A DNA stretch of 64,000 nt from Haloarcula sp. DT43 (GTDB taxonomy: Archaea > Halobacteriota > Halobacteria > Halobacteriales > Haloarculaceae): contig NZ_JAYMGZ010000002.1 in the NCBI RefSeq assembly GCF_037078405.1, forward strand, positions 310,001 to 374,000. The letters run 5' to 3'. The position numbers were made by a program, and so were the translations under genes. The notes beneath the pieces are model-generated. The model had not been told where the DNA came from. It ran no database searches and saw nothing but the letters and a program-made list of their open reading frames with translations. Below, piece by piece: positions 52,934 to 61,998 of this stretch (the first letter of the stretch is position 1; each line of letters begins with the position of its first letter).

Positions 52934-53980
52934 CTACTCTCCAGCCATCCCCAGCACGTCGTCGAAGAAGCCCAGCGAGTCGTGCGGACCGGGGTTGGCC
53001 TCGGGGTGGTACTGGCGCGTGATGATGTTCAGGTCGTCGTTCTCCAGTCCCTCCGGCGTATCGTCGTTGACGTTGACCTGGGTCACGTCCAGTTTGTCGC
53101 CGGGGTCGGCGACGGTGTAGCCGTGGTTCTGGGTCGTCATCACGACCTGGTTCGAGCGCAGGTCGCGGACGGGCTGATTGACGCCGCGGTGGCCGAACTC
53201 CATCTTCTCGGTCTCGCCGCCGAGCGCGTTGGCGACGACCTGCTGGCCGAGGCAGATGCCCGCGAGCGGCACGTCGCCGACGTAGGTCTCGACGAGGTCG
53301 CCGGCCTGCTCGAAGTTCTGGGGGTCACCTGGGCCGTTCGAGATGAACAGCAGGTCCGGGTCGACGGCGGCCACGTCGTCCTCGCTGGCGTCGTACGGGA
53401 AGACGTGGACTTCGGCGTCGCGTTCGACCAGCGAGTCGACGATAGAGCCCTTCGCGCCGCAGTCGACGAGCGCGACCGTCGCGCCGTCGCCGCCCTCGTT
53501 GTGGACCTCCACCTCGTCGACGGAGACCTGCGCGCCGATGTCGGTGTGGTCGGACATGTGCTTGCACTCGTGGAGTTCGTCGAGCGCGTCCTGCTCGGTC
53601 ACGTCCGGGCCGGCGGCGATGCCGCACTTCATCGCCCCCTCGTCCCGGATTTCGGTGACGATGTCGCGCGTGTCGAGGTGGTCGACGGCGGGGACGCCCT
53701 CGGATTCCAGCCACTCGGCCACGTCGTCGGTCATCTCGCGGGCGACGGCCGCACGCGGGTGCACGCGGTCGGACTCGAAGCGCTCCTCCCGGACGCCGTA
53801 GTTCCCGATGAGCGGGTACGAGAACGTCAGGACCTGCTCCTCGTAGGACGGATCGGTGAGACTCTCCTCGTAGCCGGTGTACGCCGTTGTAAATACCAGT
53901 TCGCCGCGAGCGGTGCCGGGAGCGCGAGCGCGCGCTTCGATGACGCGGTCACCCTCCAGGGCCACGTATGCATCAGCCAT
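52934..53980 (-). CDS. carA: Carbamoyl-phosphate synthase small subunit (glutaminase)
   Basis: This 348-residue glutamine amidotransferase feeds ammonia to CarB. The N-terminal CPSase domain (about residues 1-135) starts MADAYVALEGDRVIEARARA. The class I glutaminase domain (about 165-345) has FISNGPGDPQ, the nucleophile Cys in LAGICLGQQVVANALGG, and the His-Glu pair in RQYHPEANPGPHDS. All catalytic residues are present. It is convergent with carB and divergent from the Lrp-type gene. Its upstream element at 54021-54047 matches that of carB. Confidence 0.96.
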   Translation of the reverse strand: MADAYVALEGDRVIEARARAPGTARGELVFTTAYTGYEESLTDPSYEEQVLTFSYPLIGNYGVREERFESDRVHPRAAVAREMTDDVAEWLESEGVPAVDHLDTRDIVTEIRDEGAMKCGIAAGPDVTEQDALDELHECKHMSDHTDIGAQVSVDEVEVHNEGGDGATVALVDCGAKGSIVDSLVERDAEVHVFPYDASEDDVAAVDPDLLFISNGPGDPQNFEQAGDLVETYVGDVPLAGICLGQQVVANALGGETEKMEFGHRGVNQPVRDLRSNQVVMTTQNHGYTVADPGDKLDVTQVNVNDDTPEGLENDDLNIITRQYHPEANPGPHDSLGFFDDVLGMAGE

Positions 53981-54020
53981 TACGAGATGCGTATACTACA
54001 GTCGGCCATAAGGGTTGCTT

Positions 54021-54047
54021 TCGAAGACGAATTTCGAATTTCGTAAT
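54021..54047 (-). promoter_or_regulatory. 27-bp shared car element between carA and the Lrp gene
   Basis: Read on the minus strand it has ATTACGA, the core ATTCGAAATT and CTTCGA, 24 of 27 positions identical to the carB element (47400-47426). The core reads ACGAA-A-TTCGAA-A-TTCGT, a palindrome except at two A/T positions. It ends 8 bp before the TATA-like CTTAT (54012-54008) of carA, and lies 36-62 bp upstream of the Lrp ATG, so it can serve both genes. Confidence 0.75.
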
Positions 54048-54082
54048 CCTCAAGTCACGACCGGTGGTACCGTCACATCTCG

Positions 54083-54496
54083 ATGGACGACCTCGACAGA
54101 GAGATACTCTCGATACTCCGCCGGGACGCTCGGACCCCGTACACGGAAATCGCAGACCGAGTCGGAACGTCGGAAGGGACCGTACGGAACCGCGTCGAGC
54201 GCCTCGTCGACGACGGCGTCATCGAGCGCTTCACCGTCGCGACGCGGACCGGCAACGTGAAAGCGATGATCGAGGTCAGCGTCGACGTGAACGTCGACAC
54301 CGCCGAGGTCTCGGACCGCATCGCCGAGTGGCAGGAGGTCGACTTCGTCTGGCAGGTCTCCGGGGAGGAGGACATCGTCGTCGTCGTCGACGCGGCCGAC
54401 ACCGACGCCGTCAACGAACTCATCACCCAGGCGCGTGAACTGGAGGAGGTCGTGGGCACGAAGACGAGGTTGATTCTGAACGAGCGCGTCGGGTGA
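54083..54496 (+). CDS. Lrp/AsnC-family transcription regulator next to carA
   Basis: This 137-residue protein has an AsnC helix-turn-helix (MDDLDREILSILRRDARTPY, then IADRVGTSEGTVRNRVERLV) and a C-terminal RAM ligand-binding domain (VKAMIEVSVDVNVDTAEVSD, then QVSGEEDIVVVVDAADTDAV). Such proteins sense amino acids or related metabolites and often control the divergent gene. It shares a 102-bp region with carA that holds the 27-bp element also found before carB. It is the best candidate for the car regulator; this is inference from position. Confidence 0.93.
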   Translation: MDDLDREILSILRRDARTPYTEIADRVGTSEGTVRNRVERLVDDGVIERFTVATRTGNVKAMIEVSVDVNVDTAEVSDRIAEWQEVDFVWQVSGEEDIVVVVDAADTDAVNELITQARELEEVVGTKTRLILNERVG

Positions 54497-54638
54497 CGTC
54501 CGGCAGCGCCGCGTGCGAACCGACGGCGTCGAACCGGACTCGGCCTCGTTTCAGATGGCCCCCAGTGGGCGCTCGCTTCCCGACCACGGTCGATACCGAG
54601 AGCGATGTCTTAAGACCACGCACCATCACATCGGTAAC

Positions 54639-56093
54639 ATGTCCAGTCCGACCGATAGCTCCCAGCGCCACGTTCTCTGTCTACCGGCCGAACAGGACTG
54701 GAACGTCACAGCCGAGGCACTCAGCCAGCACCTTCCAGGGGCCACAGTCGAAATCGTCGACACGCTCGCCGAGGCACAGGCCCGCCGTTCGGAAACGGTC
54801 GACTGCTTGATTTCGGGGTTCGAGGTTCCCGGTGGCACCGCCGTCGACCTCTTCGACGGAGCGGCGACCGACCATCCCGACCCGCCGGTGGTCCTCGTCG
54901 CTGATGCGAGCGACGGCACCGTCCCGGTCTGCGCCGTGTCGGAACCCTTCGCCGACGTGGTCCCCGTCACCGGCGACGTGGACGCGGCCGAGCTTGCCGA
55001 GGTCGTCGACGGGGTGCTGCCGAAGACCACCGACCCGGACATCGCCGCTCTCCCCCTGCCCGACTCGCGGGCGATGAACGACTGGAAGGCCGACATTTTC
55101 GACCAGTTGTTCACCGAGATTCCCCTGCACATGTTCGTCAAGGACGCCAGGGCTCGGCACGTCGTCGTGAGCGAGAGCGCAGTCGACCACCGGATTCACC
55201 GGCAGAGCGACGCGTACCTCGGTCGGCGGGACATCGACGGCATCGTCCCCGACGCAGAGGCGGCAGAACCGTACGAGGACGACATCGCGGTCATCGAGTC
55301 CGGTGCGCGGATTCACAACAAAGTGGAGTACTACGCGGAGAGCGAGCGGTGGTTTCTGACCTCGAAAGTACCGTGGGAGAGCGAGACGGGCCAGTCGCTC
55401 GGTGTTCTCGGTATCGCGCAGGAGATTACCGACCGGAAGGAGCGCGAGCGGCAGTTAGGGATTATCAACCACCTCCTTCGCCACAACCTGCGAAACAAAC
55501 TCAACGTCATCAGCGGCCGGGCCGAGTACCTCCGCGACAACATGGACGCCGCTTCCGAGGAAGTCGACTGTATCCTGAACGCCGCCGCGGAGCTGATAGA
55601 GCAACTGGACAAGCAACAGACGATACTTGACATCATGGTGGGCGAACCGGACCCCCATCCGGTCGACCTCTCGACGACGCTCCGGTCGGAACTCGAACTG
55701 CTCGCCCGGCGCTACCCGGACGCGACTATCGACTCGGACGTCGAAGACGGAGTGGTCGGGTCCGCTACGGAGAATATCTCACACGCCGTCGCGGAACTGG
55801 TCGAGAACGCGGTCGTCCACAGCGACCGTTCCGAACCCCGAGTCGAGGTAACGCTGGAAAAACGCGACGACGAAGTGGCGTTGCGCGTCGCCGACGAGTG
55901 TGCCCCCATTCCGCAGTTCGAGGTAGCGATACTGACCGGTCGGCAGTCGGCCGACCAACTGCGCCACAGCACTGGGCTGGGACTGTGGATCACCCGATGG
56001 GTGGTAAAGCACGCCGACGGCACGGTCAGTTTCGACCGAATCGACGGCGGGAACGAGGTGACGGTGACGGTCCCGACGGCGACGTCATCGTGA
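54639..56093 (+). CDS. PAS sensor histidine kinase with degenerate receiver-like N-terminus
   Basis: This 484-residue soluble kinase has three parts. Residues 10-130 resemble a receiver, but the phospho-acceptor site reads CLISGFEVPGG, with Gly where Asp is expected. A PAS domain spans about 145-270 and starts FDQLFTEIPLHMFVKDARAR. The kinase core has H-box INHLLRHNLRNKLNVISGRA, N-box VAELVENAVVHSDRS, an unusual G1 DECAPIPQFEVAIL, and G2 STGLGLWITRWVVK. No membrane segment is seen, so it senses an internal signal. It starts at ATG 54639. Its partner regulator is unknown. Confidence 0.9.
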   Translation: MSSPTDSSQRHVLCLPAEQDWNVTAEALSQHLPGATVEIVDTLAEAQARRSETVDCLISGFEVPGGTAVDLFDGAATDHPDPPVVLVADASDGTVPVCAVSEPFADVVPVTGDVDAAELAEVVDGVLPKTTDPDIAALPLPDSRAMNDWKADIFDQLFTEIPLHMFVKDARARHVVVSESAVDHRIHRQSDAYLGRRDIDGIVPDAEAAEPYEDDIAVIESGARIHNKVEYYAESERWFLTSKVPWESETGQSLGVLGIAQEITDRKERERQLGIINHLLRHNLRNKLNVISGRAEYLRDNMDAASEEVDCILNAAAELIEQLDKQQTILDIMVGEPDPHPVDLSTTLRSELELLARRYPDATIDSDVEDGVVGSATENISHAVAELVENAVVHSDRSEPRVEVTLEKRDDEVALRVADECAPIPQFEVAILTGRQSADQLRHSTGLGLWITRWVVKHADGTVSFDRIDGGNEVTVTVPTATSS

Positions 56094-56184
56094 CCACACC
56101 GCCACCCGTGGCTGCCGTCGGACACGGGACCCGCGACAGTTCTGACAGCCAGCGTTTACGGTACCGCCGACAGTAGGGGCGTGT

Positions 56185-57060
56185 ATGCAGGCCACCGACC
56201 CGTTCTCGGGCGACCTCGCCTCGACGTACGCGCAGCTCGCGGAGGACGGCGCGCAGTTTCTCGTCGTCGGAGCGGCCCTCTACTTTCTGGGGCGGCTCCT
56301 CGTCGTCCCGGCCATCCGCTGGGGACTGGAGCGGTCGCGGATCGACCGGACGCTCGAGAGCGCGCTGGGTAGCGCCAGCCACCTCCTCGTCGTCGTCCTC
56401 GCGGTCGTCGTCGCGGCGAGCGTCGCTGGATTCCAGGGGACCCTCGCCGGGTCGACGCTCGTCGCGGCCGGCGTGACGGTCGCCGTCGGACTGGCCGCCC
56501 AGGACGTGCTGGGGAACTTCGTCTCGGGCGTGTTCATCGTCACCGACCCGGACCTGAACGTCGGCGACACCATCGAGTGGAACGGCAAGCGCGGCGTCGT
56601 CGTCGACATCGACCTCCGGGTCACGCGGGTCCGGACGCCGGACAACGAGCGGGTCATCGTCCCGAACACCGACCTGGCGACGAGCGCGGTGACGAACCGG
56701 ACCTCGACGGGACCCATCGGCATCTCATACGACTTCGGCGTCGGCTACGACGCCGACCTCGACGAAGTGGAGGCCATCATCAAGAACGTCGCCCGCGACA
56801 TCGACCACGTCGCCGAGAAGCCCGAACCGGTGGTCGGGGTCGACGACCTCGCCGACACCGCCGTCGTGGTGACCGGGCGCATCTGGATTCCGAACAACCG
56901 CCGGAACCGACTGCCCAGCGTCCACTCGGCGTTCGTCCGCGGCGTCCACGAGGCCTGTCGCGCCGAGGGCATCGACCTCAGCGAGACGACCCAGCACTCG
57001 CTGTCGGGCGAAGTGGCGCTTCAGGACCCCGCAGAACCACTCGACGACCGCCCCGAGTGA
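56185..57060 (+). CDS. Small-conductance mechanosensitive channel (MscS)
   Basis: This 291-residue channel has three membrane segments (about residues 24-45, 66-90 and 93-115). The third is the pore helix LVAAGVTVAVGLAAQDVLGN. The MscS beta domain follows with VTDPDLNVGDTIEWNGKRGV and VPNTDLATSAVTNRTSTGPI, and then an alpha/beta C-terminal domain. It opens under membrane tension to release solutes. It follows the sensor kinase by 91 bp on the same strand. It starts at ATG 56185. Confidence 0.94.
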   Translation: MQATDPFSGDLASTYAQLAEDGAQFLVVGAALYFLGRLLVVPAIRWGLERSRIDRTLESALGSASHLLVVVLAVVVAASVAGFQGTLAGSTLVAAGVTVAVGLAAQDVLGNFVSGVFIVTDPDLNVGDTIEWNGKRGVVVDIDLRVTRVRTPDNERVIVPNTDLATSAVTNRTSTGPIGISYDFGVGYDADLDEVEAIIKNVARDIDHVAEKPEPVVGVDDLADTAVVVTGRIWIPNNRRNRLPSVHSAFVRGVHEACRAEGIDLSETTQHSLSGEVALQDPAEPLDDRPE

Positions 57061-57117
57061 GCATCGCTCGGGACGGCAGCCGCCCCGTTCCGTCGTCGAC
57101 ATCTCTGCGCCCGTACG

Positions 57118-57123
57118 TTTATA
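57118..57123 (+). promoter_or_regulatory. TATA box of AI-2E-family gene
   Basis: TTTATA in ACGTTTATATTTGCC is centred about 27 bp before the ATG at 57147, the spacing expected for a leaderless transcript. Confidence 0.6.
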
Positions 57124-57146
57124 TTTGCCCCTAAAATGGTACGTAT

Positions 57147-58247
57147 ATGGACGAGAACCGCCTTGTCGTTGCCCTCTTCGGTCTCGCCGTCGCGGTGGTG
57201 GTCGGCGCGCTCGCCTACCAGTTCGTCGCGGCGCTGACCGTCTCCGTGTTCCTCTACTACTCGACGCGACGGTACTACAGTTCGCTGCGCCGGCTCCGAC
57301 TCCCGGCGCGGGTGCGCGCCGTCGTCGTCATGGCGTCGCTGGTGATTCCCCTCCTGTTGCTCGTCAGCTACGCGACCGTCCTCCTGGTCGTCGAGGCCCG
57401 GCAGTTCGTCACGCAGTACGCGCTCGTCGACGCGGCCGCGGTGCACGTCTCCTGGCTGGACGGGGCGGAGTCGGTGCCGGACCTCACGGTCGAGGGGCTG
57501 TACAGCGCCTACCAGTCGGGACGGCTCTCCCCGTTCGTCGATTTCCTCGGCCAGCACGCCATGGTGCTCACCTCGGTCGTCTCCGAGTTCGTCCTCAATC
57601 TGTTCGTCACGACCATCGTCACGTACTACCTCCTGGTCGACGGGCGGCGCATCCGCGAGTGGCTGCTCCGATTCGACGACGGGACCGTCATCCGCGAGTA
57701 CCTCGAAGCCGTCGACGAGGAACTGGAGGCGGTGCTGTTCGGCAATCTCCTGAACGTGCTGGCCATCTCGCTCATCGCCATCGCCGCGTTCACCGGCTAC
57801 AACACCGTGGCACCGGCGGCCGTCGAAGTCCCGTACCCGGCGCTCGCCGGCGCGCTGACCGGTATCGCGAGCCTGATTCCCGTCGTCGGGATGAAAGTCA
57901 TCTACCTCCCGCTGACCGGCATCACCGCCCTCCCGGTCGTCCTCGACGGCCGGTCCTCGCTGCTCGTGTACGTGCTCGGGTTCCTCCTGCTCGCGGCGGT
58001 CGTCGTCGACACGGTTCCGGACCTGCTGCTCCGGCCGCTTCTCAGCGGCGAGAGCACCCACGTCGGTCTCCTGATGCTCGCGTACACGCTGGGGCCGGTC
58101 GTGCTGGGGTTCTACGGGCTCTTTTTCGCCCCGATACTGCTCGTCGTCGGGCTGACGTTCGCCAACACGGCGCTGCCCCGACTGCTCGGTGCGAGCGAAC
58201 CGGACAGCCTGTCGCCGGACCAGATGCGGCTCAGCGACTTCCGGTAA
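57147..58247 (+). CDS. AI-2E-family (PerM-type) membrane transporter
   Basis: This 366-residue protein has about seven to eight membrane segments in the AI-2E/PerM order. An N-terminal pair (MDENRLVVALFGLAVAVVVG) is followed by a soluble loop (about 95-140). Typical blocks include FVTTIVTYYLLVDGRRIREW, ALAGALTGIASLIPVVGMKV and DTVPDLLLRPLLSGESTHVG, with a C-terminal pair LMLAYTLGPVVLGFYGLFFA. Family members export AI-2 or move ions; the substrate here is unknown. It has its own promoter and is convergent with the helicase gene. Confidence 0.9.
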   Translation: MDENRLVVALFGLAVAVVVGALAYQFVAALTVSVFLYYSTRRYYSSLRRLRLPARVRAVVVMASLVIPLLLLVSYATVLLVVEARQFVTQYALVDAAAVHVSWLDGAESVPDLTVEGLYSAYQSGRLSPFVDFLGQHAMVLTSVVSEFVLNLFVTTIVTYYLLVDGRRIREWLLRFDDGTVIREYLEAVDEELEAVLFGNLLNVLAISLIAIAAFTGYNTVAPAAVEVPYPALAGALTGIASLIPVVGMKVIYLPLTGITALPVVLDGRSSLLVYVLGFLLLAAVVVDTVPDLLLRPLLSGESTHVGLLMLAYTLGPVVLGFYGLFFAPILLVVGLTFANTALPRLLGASEPDSLSPDQMRLSDFR

Positions 58248-58270
58248 CGCCGCTTGGCACGCTCGCGTTC

Positions 58271-60676
58271 TCACTCCACCCCGTCGGTCGTCAGCCCGTC
58301 CAGCAGGTGTATCGCGCCGTGTTTGTCCAGCGGGTCGTTGGCGTTCCCGCAGTGAGGCGACTGTACGCAGGCCGGGCAGCCGTCGGCACAGTCACACGAG
58401 CGCAGCATCGAGAGCGTGGTGTCCATCAGCGGTCCGATGTCCCGATACCCGGCTCGCGTCAGGCCGATGCCGCCGGGGTAGCCGTCGTAGATGAATATCG
58501 TCGGCTCCCCGGTGTGGGGGTGGCGGGGCGTCGAGAGCCCGCCGATGTCGCCGCGGTCACAGAGGTACTCGAAGGGGAACATCGATATCATCGCGTGCTC
58601 GGCGGCGTGAATCGCACCCGGGAAGTCACCGGCCTCGCCGCCGTCCGCGGCCGTGTCGCCGGCACGACTGTCCCCGCGACCGCCGTCGGGCCCGTACTCG
58701 CCGCGGCGAATCTGGGCGTCCAGTTCCGACGGGACGGTGTGATACAGGGCCTTCGTCTCCAGCGTCGTCTCGGGCAGGTCGAGCGCGCGCTGGCCGAGAA
58801 CCTCCCCCGATGAGCCGTCGCGGCGCTCGTAGCCGGTGATCTGCTTGCGCATCGTCACCGAGGCGAAGCGGACCGGAACGTCCTCGCGGGCCGGGAGACG
58901 CCGCTCGTCGAGGTCGGCCTCGACCGTGATGGTCTTGTCGTGCAGGACGCGCGTGAAGTAGTCCGCCCACGTGCGAGAGAGTTCGGCGACGCCGGTCGCG
59001 AGGTCCAGGTCGGTCACCTCGTAACGCCGGCCCTGGTGGTGGTATATCGCGCCGGGGTGGGCGTCGCGCAGCGCGTCCTCGAAAGGGAGCGTCGCGATCA
59101 CGTCGCCTTTCGCCACCAATTTCACCTCGCGGTCGTCGACCGTGCGGAGGTTCATCTCGTGGTGGGGGCTGCCGGTGCCGAGCCAGCGGATGCCCTGGTC
59201 GGTCTGGCGGCGGTCGAGCGCGCCCGCGGACTCCAAGTCCGCGACCACGTCGGGGAAGCGCTCGCCGAAGTGGCGGTCGTCGTCGGGCGAGAGCCAGTTC
59301 TCGCAGGCCGCCGCGTGGACGTGGTCGGGGAGCAACTGCTCGTTTTCAGGGTTCGTCACGGCCTGCTCGGCCCCGGTCTCGAACAGCGCGTCGGGGTTGC
59401 GCAGGACGTACTGGTCGAGCTGGTCCTCGCCGCCGACGAGCGCGACGAGCGCCGGGTCGGTCCCGCGGCCGGCCCGTCCGGCCTGCTGGAACGCCCGCAT
59501 CCGCGTGCCGGGGTAGCCGTCGAGCAGGACGGCGTCGAGACCGCCCACGTCGACGCCGAGTTCGAGCGCGCTGGTCGACCAGACGCCCTGGAGGTCGCCG
59601 GACTGGAGGCCGCGTTCCAGTTCGCGGCGCCGCTCGTCGGTCAGCGCGGCCTGGTACGCCCCGACGGCGTCGGCGAGGTCGTGGTGGCCGCGGTCGTGGA
59701 GTTCGTCGGCGCTGTCGCTGGCGTAGCGCTCGGCGGTCTGGCGCGACCCGGCGAAGACGACCGTCTGGAGCCCCCGCGACACGAGGTCGACGAACAGCCG
59801 CTTGGTCTCGACGTGGTTCGACCGGCGGCGGCCGCTCCCCCAGCCCGCGCCCTCGTACTCGGGGGGGTTCCACAGCAGCCAGTGGCGCGGGCCGCTGGCG
59901 CTCGCGTCCTCGTCGACCAGCGCGAACGACGATTCGGCCTGTCCGGTGACCGCCGCGGCGTGTTCGACCGGGTTCCCGATGGTCGCCGAACAACAGACCC
60001 ACTCCGGACCGCCCGCGGTCCCGCCGTCGCTCCCCGCGTCGAAGCGCTCGGCGACCCGCTGGAGGCGGCGCATCACGAGCGAGACGTGGCTGCCGAAGAC
60101 GCCGCGGTAGCCGTGGACCTCGTCGATAACGACGGTTTCGAGCCGCTGGAAGAACCAGTCCCACAGGCGGTAGGCGTGGGGGAGGATGCCGTAGTGAAGC
60201 ATGTCCGGCGTCGTCAGCAGGACCGTCGGCTGGCGCTCCCTGATGGCCTCCTTCTCCGATTTGGACTGCCGACCGGTGTACTGCGCGACCGAGACGCCGG
60301 ACGCGAAGCCGAGGCCCCGCGCCAGTTCCGAGAGTGTCTCCGTCTGGTCGTTGATGAGCGCGACCTGCGGGGCGACGTACAGCGCCGTCGCGCGCCGGTC
60401 GAGCGCTCGCTCGAACGCGGGGACGGTGTAGGCGAGGCTCTTGCCGCTGGCCGTCTCGGTCGCGAGCACGACGTTCTCGCCGCCGCGGACCGCCTCGATT
60501 GCCGCGACCTGGTGGGCGTAGAAGTCCTCGATCCCTTCGTCGGCGAGGACGCCGGCGAGGCGGTCGTGCACGTCGCAGTCGGCCGTCCGCCCGGACCGTC
60601 CGGGGATCGTCCGCTCGTCGACGATCTGGCCCTCGTAGTACGGGCGCTCGCGGAGCCACGCGATGGTGTCGTCCAC
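58271..60676 (-). CDS. MrfA/YprA-like DEAD-box helicase with C-terminal cysteine domain
   Basis: This 801-residue helicase has motif I in LATETASGKSLAYTVPAFER, motif II in VVIDEVHGYRGVFG, and motif VI in GRAGRGTDPALVALVGG. The C-terminal DUF1998-type domain has the zinc cysteine cluster CDCADGCPACVQSPHC. This is the layout of YprA/MrfA and Hrq1 helicases; in Bacillus MrfA repairs mitomycin damage with an exonuclease (established knowledge). No exonuclease gene is adjacent here. It starts at ATG 60676 and is convergent with the AI-2E gene. Confidence 0.92.
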   Translation of the reverse strand: MDDTIAWLRERPYYEGQIVDERTIPGRSGRTADCDVHDRLAGVLADEGIEDFYAHQVAAIEAVRGGENVVLATETASGKSLAYTVPAFERALDRRATALYVAPQVALINDQTETLSELARGLGFASGVSVAQYTGRQSKSEKEAIRERQPTVLLTTPDMLHYGILPHAYRLWDWFFQRLETVVIDEVHGYRGVFGSHVSLVMRRLQRVAERFDAGSDGGTAGGPEWVCCSATIGNPVEHAAAVTGQAESSFALVDEDASASGPRHWLLWNPPEYEGAGWGSGRRRSNHVETKRLFVDLVSRGLQTVVFAGSRQTAERYASDSADELHDRGHHDLADAVGAYQAALTDERRRELERGLQSGDLQGVWSTSALELGVDVGGLDAVLLDGYPGTRMRAFQQAGRAGRGTDPALVALVGGEDQLDQYVLRNPDALFETGAEQAVTNPENEQLLPDHVHAAACENWLSPDDDRHFGERFPDVVADLESAGALDRRQTDQGIRWLGTGSPHHEMNLRTVDDREVKLVAKGDVIATLPFEDALRDAHPGAIYHHQGRRYEVTDLDLATGVAELSRTWADYFTRVLHDKTITVEADLDERRLPAREDVPVRFASVTMRKQITGYERRDGSSGEVLGQRALDLPETTLETKALYHTVPSELDAQIRRGEYGPDGGRGDSRAGDTAADGGEAGDFPGAIHAAEHAMISMFPFEYLCDRGDIGGLSTPRHPHTGEPTIFIYDGYPGGIGLTRAGYRDIGPLMDTTLSMLRSCDCADGCPACVQSPHCGNANDPLDKHGAIHLLDGLTTDGVE

Positions 60677-60750
60677 GGGCGGGCTACGGGGACGAGAAGT
60701 ATCGGTGTTGCTGTTTTCGACCCACGGATCGGCCGCTGACCGTCACCCGT

Positions 60751-61998
60751 TCAGTCGGTCGAGGACCGGCCGACCGGCGGGGCCGCGTCCGCCTGCCTGG
60801 GCGGTGGCAACGTCGCGACAGCGGTCGGGAGCGCGGCCAGCGGTATCGTGTCGCTGACGGTCTGTGAGTGGCCAGCGCCCCCCGTCTCGACGCCGAGGCG
60901 GACGCGGCCGGCCTCGACCACCGGCGCGTTCCCGTCGCCGACCGCCCCCGCGACCACGACGGCGTCGGCAGCCCGGGCGAGGGCGACCGCGCGCTCGCGG
61001 GCCGCGTCGTCGACGCCGGCGAACGCCGGGACCGTCACCGTTTCGCAACCGAGGTCGGCGGCCCGCTCGGCGGCCGCGTCGCCGGCCGGAACGACGCCGA
61101 CGCTCACCCGGCAGTCGGCTCCGACCAGTCTCGCGACGGCGTCGGCCGCCGGTCCACCGGTCCCGACGACGTGGACGCGGCGGGCGACCGACTCGCGCTC
61201 GGCCAGCGGCGTCACCAGCGGCGCGTCGGTGCCCGGCTGGGTCGTCACCAGCGTCTCCGCGTCGAACGCGTCCCGGAGCGTCTCGCTTGTGAGCACGTCG
61301 GCGGGACGGCCCGCGGCGCGGACCGTGCCGTCGGCGAGCAACACCAGTTCGTCGCAGTACCGCGCCGCCAGATTGAGGTCGTGGATGGCGGCGACGGCCG
61401 TCTTCCCGTCGGCGACGAGCGAGCGCACCAGTTCGAGCGTCTGGACGGCGTGGTTGATATCCAGGTTCGCCGTCGGCTCGTCGAGCATGAGGACGGGCGT
61501 CTCCTGGGCCAGCGCGCGGGCCAGCAGGACGCGCTGGCGCTCGCCGCCGGAGAGGGAGGTGAACGCCCGGTCGGCGAACTGGTCGACGCTCGCGCGCTCC
61601 ATCGCCCTCTCGACGGCGCTGTGGTCGCGCTCGCCCATCCGGTCGAAGCGACCGAGGTGGGGCGTCCGCCCCATCTCGACGGTCTGCCTGACCGTGAAGT
61701 CGAAAGAGAGGTCGGTGCCCTGGGGCGTGCTCGCGACCAGGCGGCCGACCGCCTTCGCCGAGCGGTCCGAGACCGCGTCGCCGTCGACGCGGACCGTCCC
61801 GTGGTCTGGAGCCAGCGTCCCCTTGACCGTCCGCAGGGCCGTCGTCTTGCCCGCGCCGTTGGGGCCGACGAGGCCGACGAACGTCCCGCGGTCCACCGCG
61901 AAGTCGACCCCCGAGAGCACGTGCTGGTCGCCGAACGTCACCGAGAGGTCGGACACGTCGAGCATCGGTCGACGGCGGTCTCGGGCGCGGTCGCTCAC
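60751..61998 (-). CDS. btuD: Cobalamin/metal-chelate ABC transporter ATP-binding protein BtuD
   Basis: From GTG 61998 this is a 415-residue protein; the start overlaps the btuC stop in a GTGA, typical of translational coupling. An internal ATG (61965) is an alternative. The ATPase part has Walker A VGPNGAGKTTALR, signature LSGGERQRVLLARAL, and Walker B VLMLDEPTANLD. About 140 residues at the C-terminus form an extra domain (HVVGTGGPAADAVARLVGAD, then VVVAGAVGDGNAPVVEAGRV), a nucleotide-like fold common in haloarchaeal BtuD. It drives uptake of corrinoid or iron-chelate substrates. Confidence 0.9.
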   Translation of the reverse strand: MSDRARDRRRPMLDVSDLSVTFGDQHVLSGVDFAVDRGTFVGLVGPNGAGKTTALRTVKGTLAPDHGTVRVDGDAVSDRSAKAVGRLVASTPQGTDLSFDFTVRQTVEMGRTPHLGRFDRMGERDHSAVERAMERASVDQFADRAFTSLSGGERQRVLLARALAQETPVLMLDEPTANLDINHAVQTLELVRSLVADGKTAVAAIHDLNLAARYCDELVLLADGTVRAAGRPADVLTSETLRDAFDAETLVTTQPGTDAPLVTPLAERESVARRVHVVGTGGPAADAVARLVGADCRVSVGVVPAGDAAAERAADLGCETVTVPAFAGVDDAARERAVALARAADAVVVAGAVGDGNAPVVEAGRVRLGVETGGAGHSQTVSDTIPLAALPTAVATLPPPRQADAAPPVGRSSTD

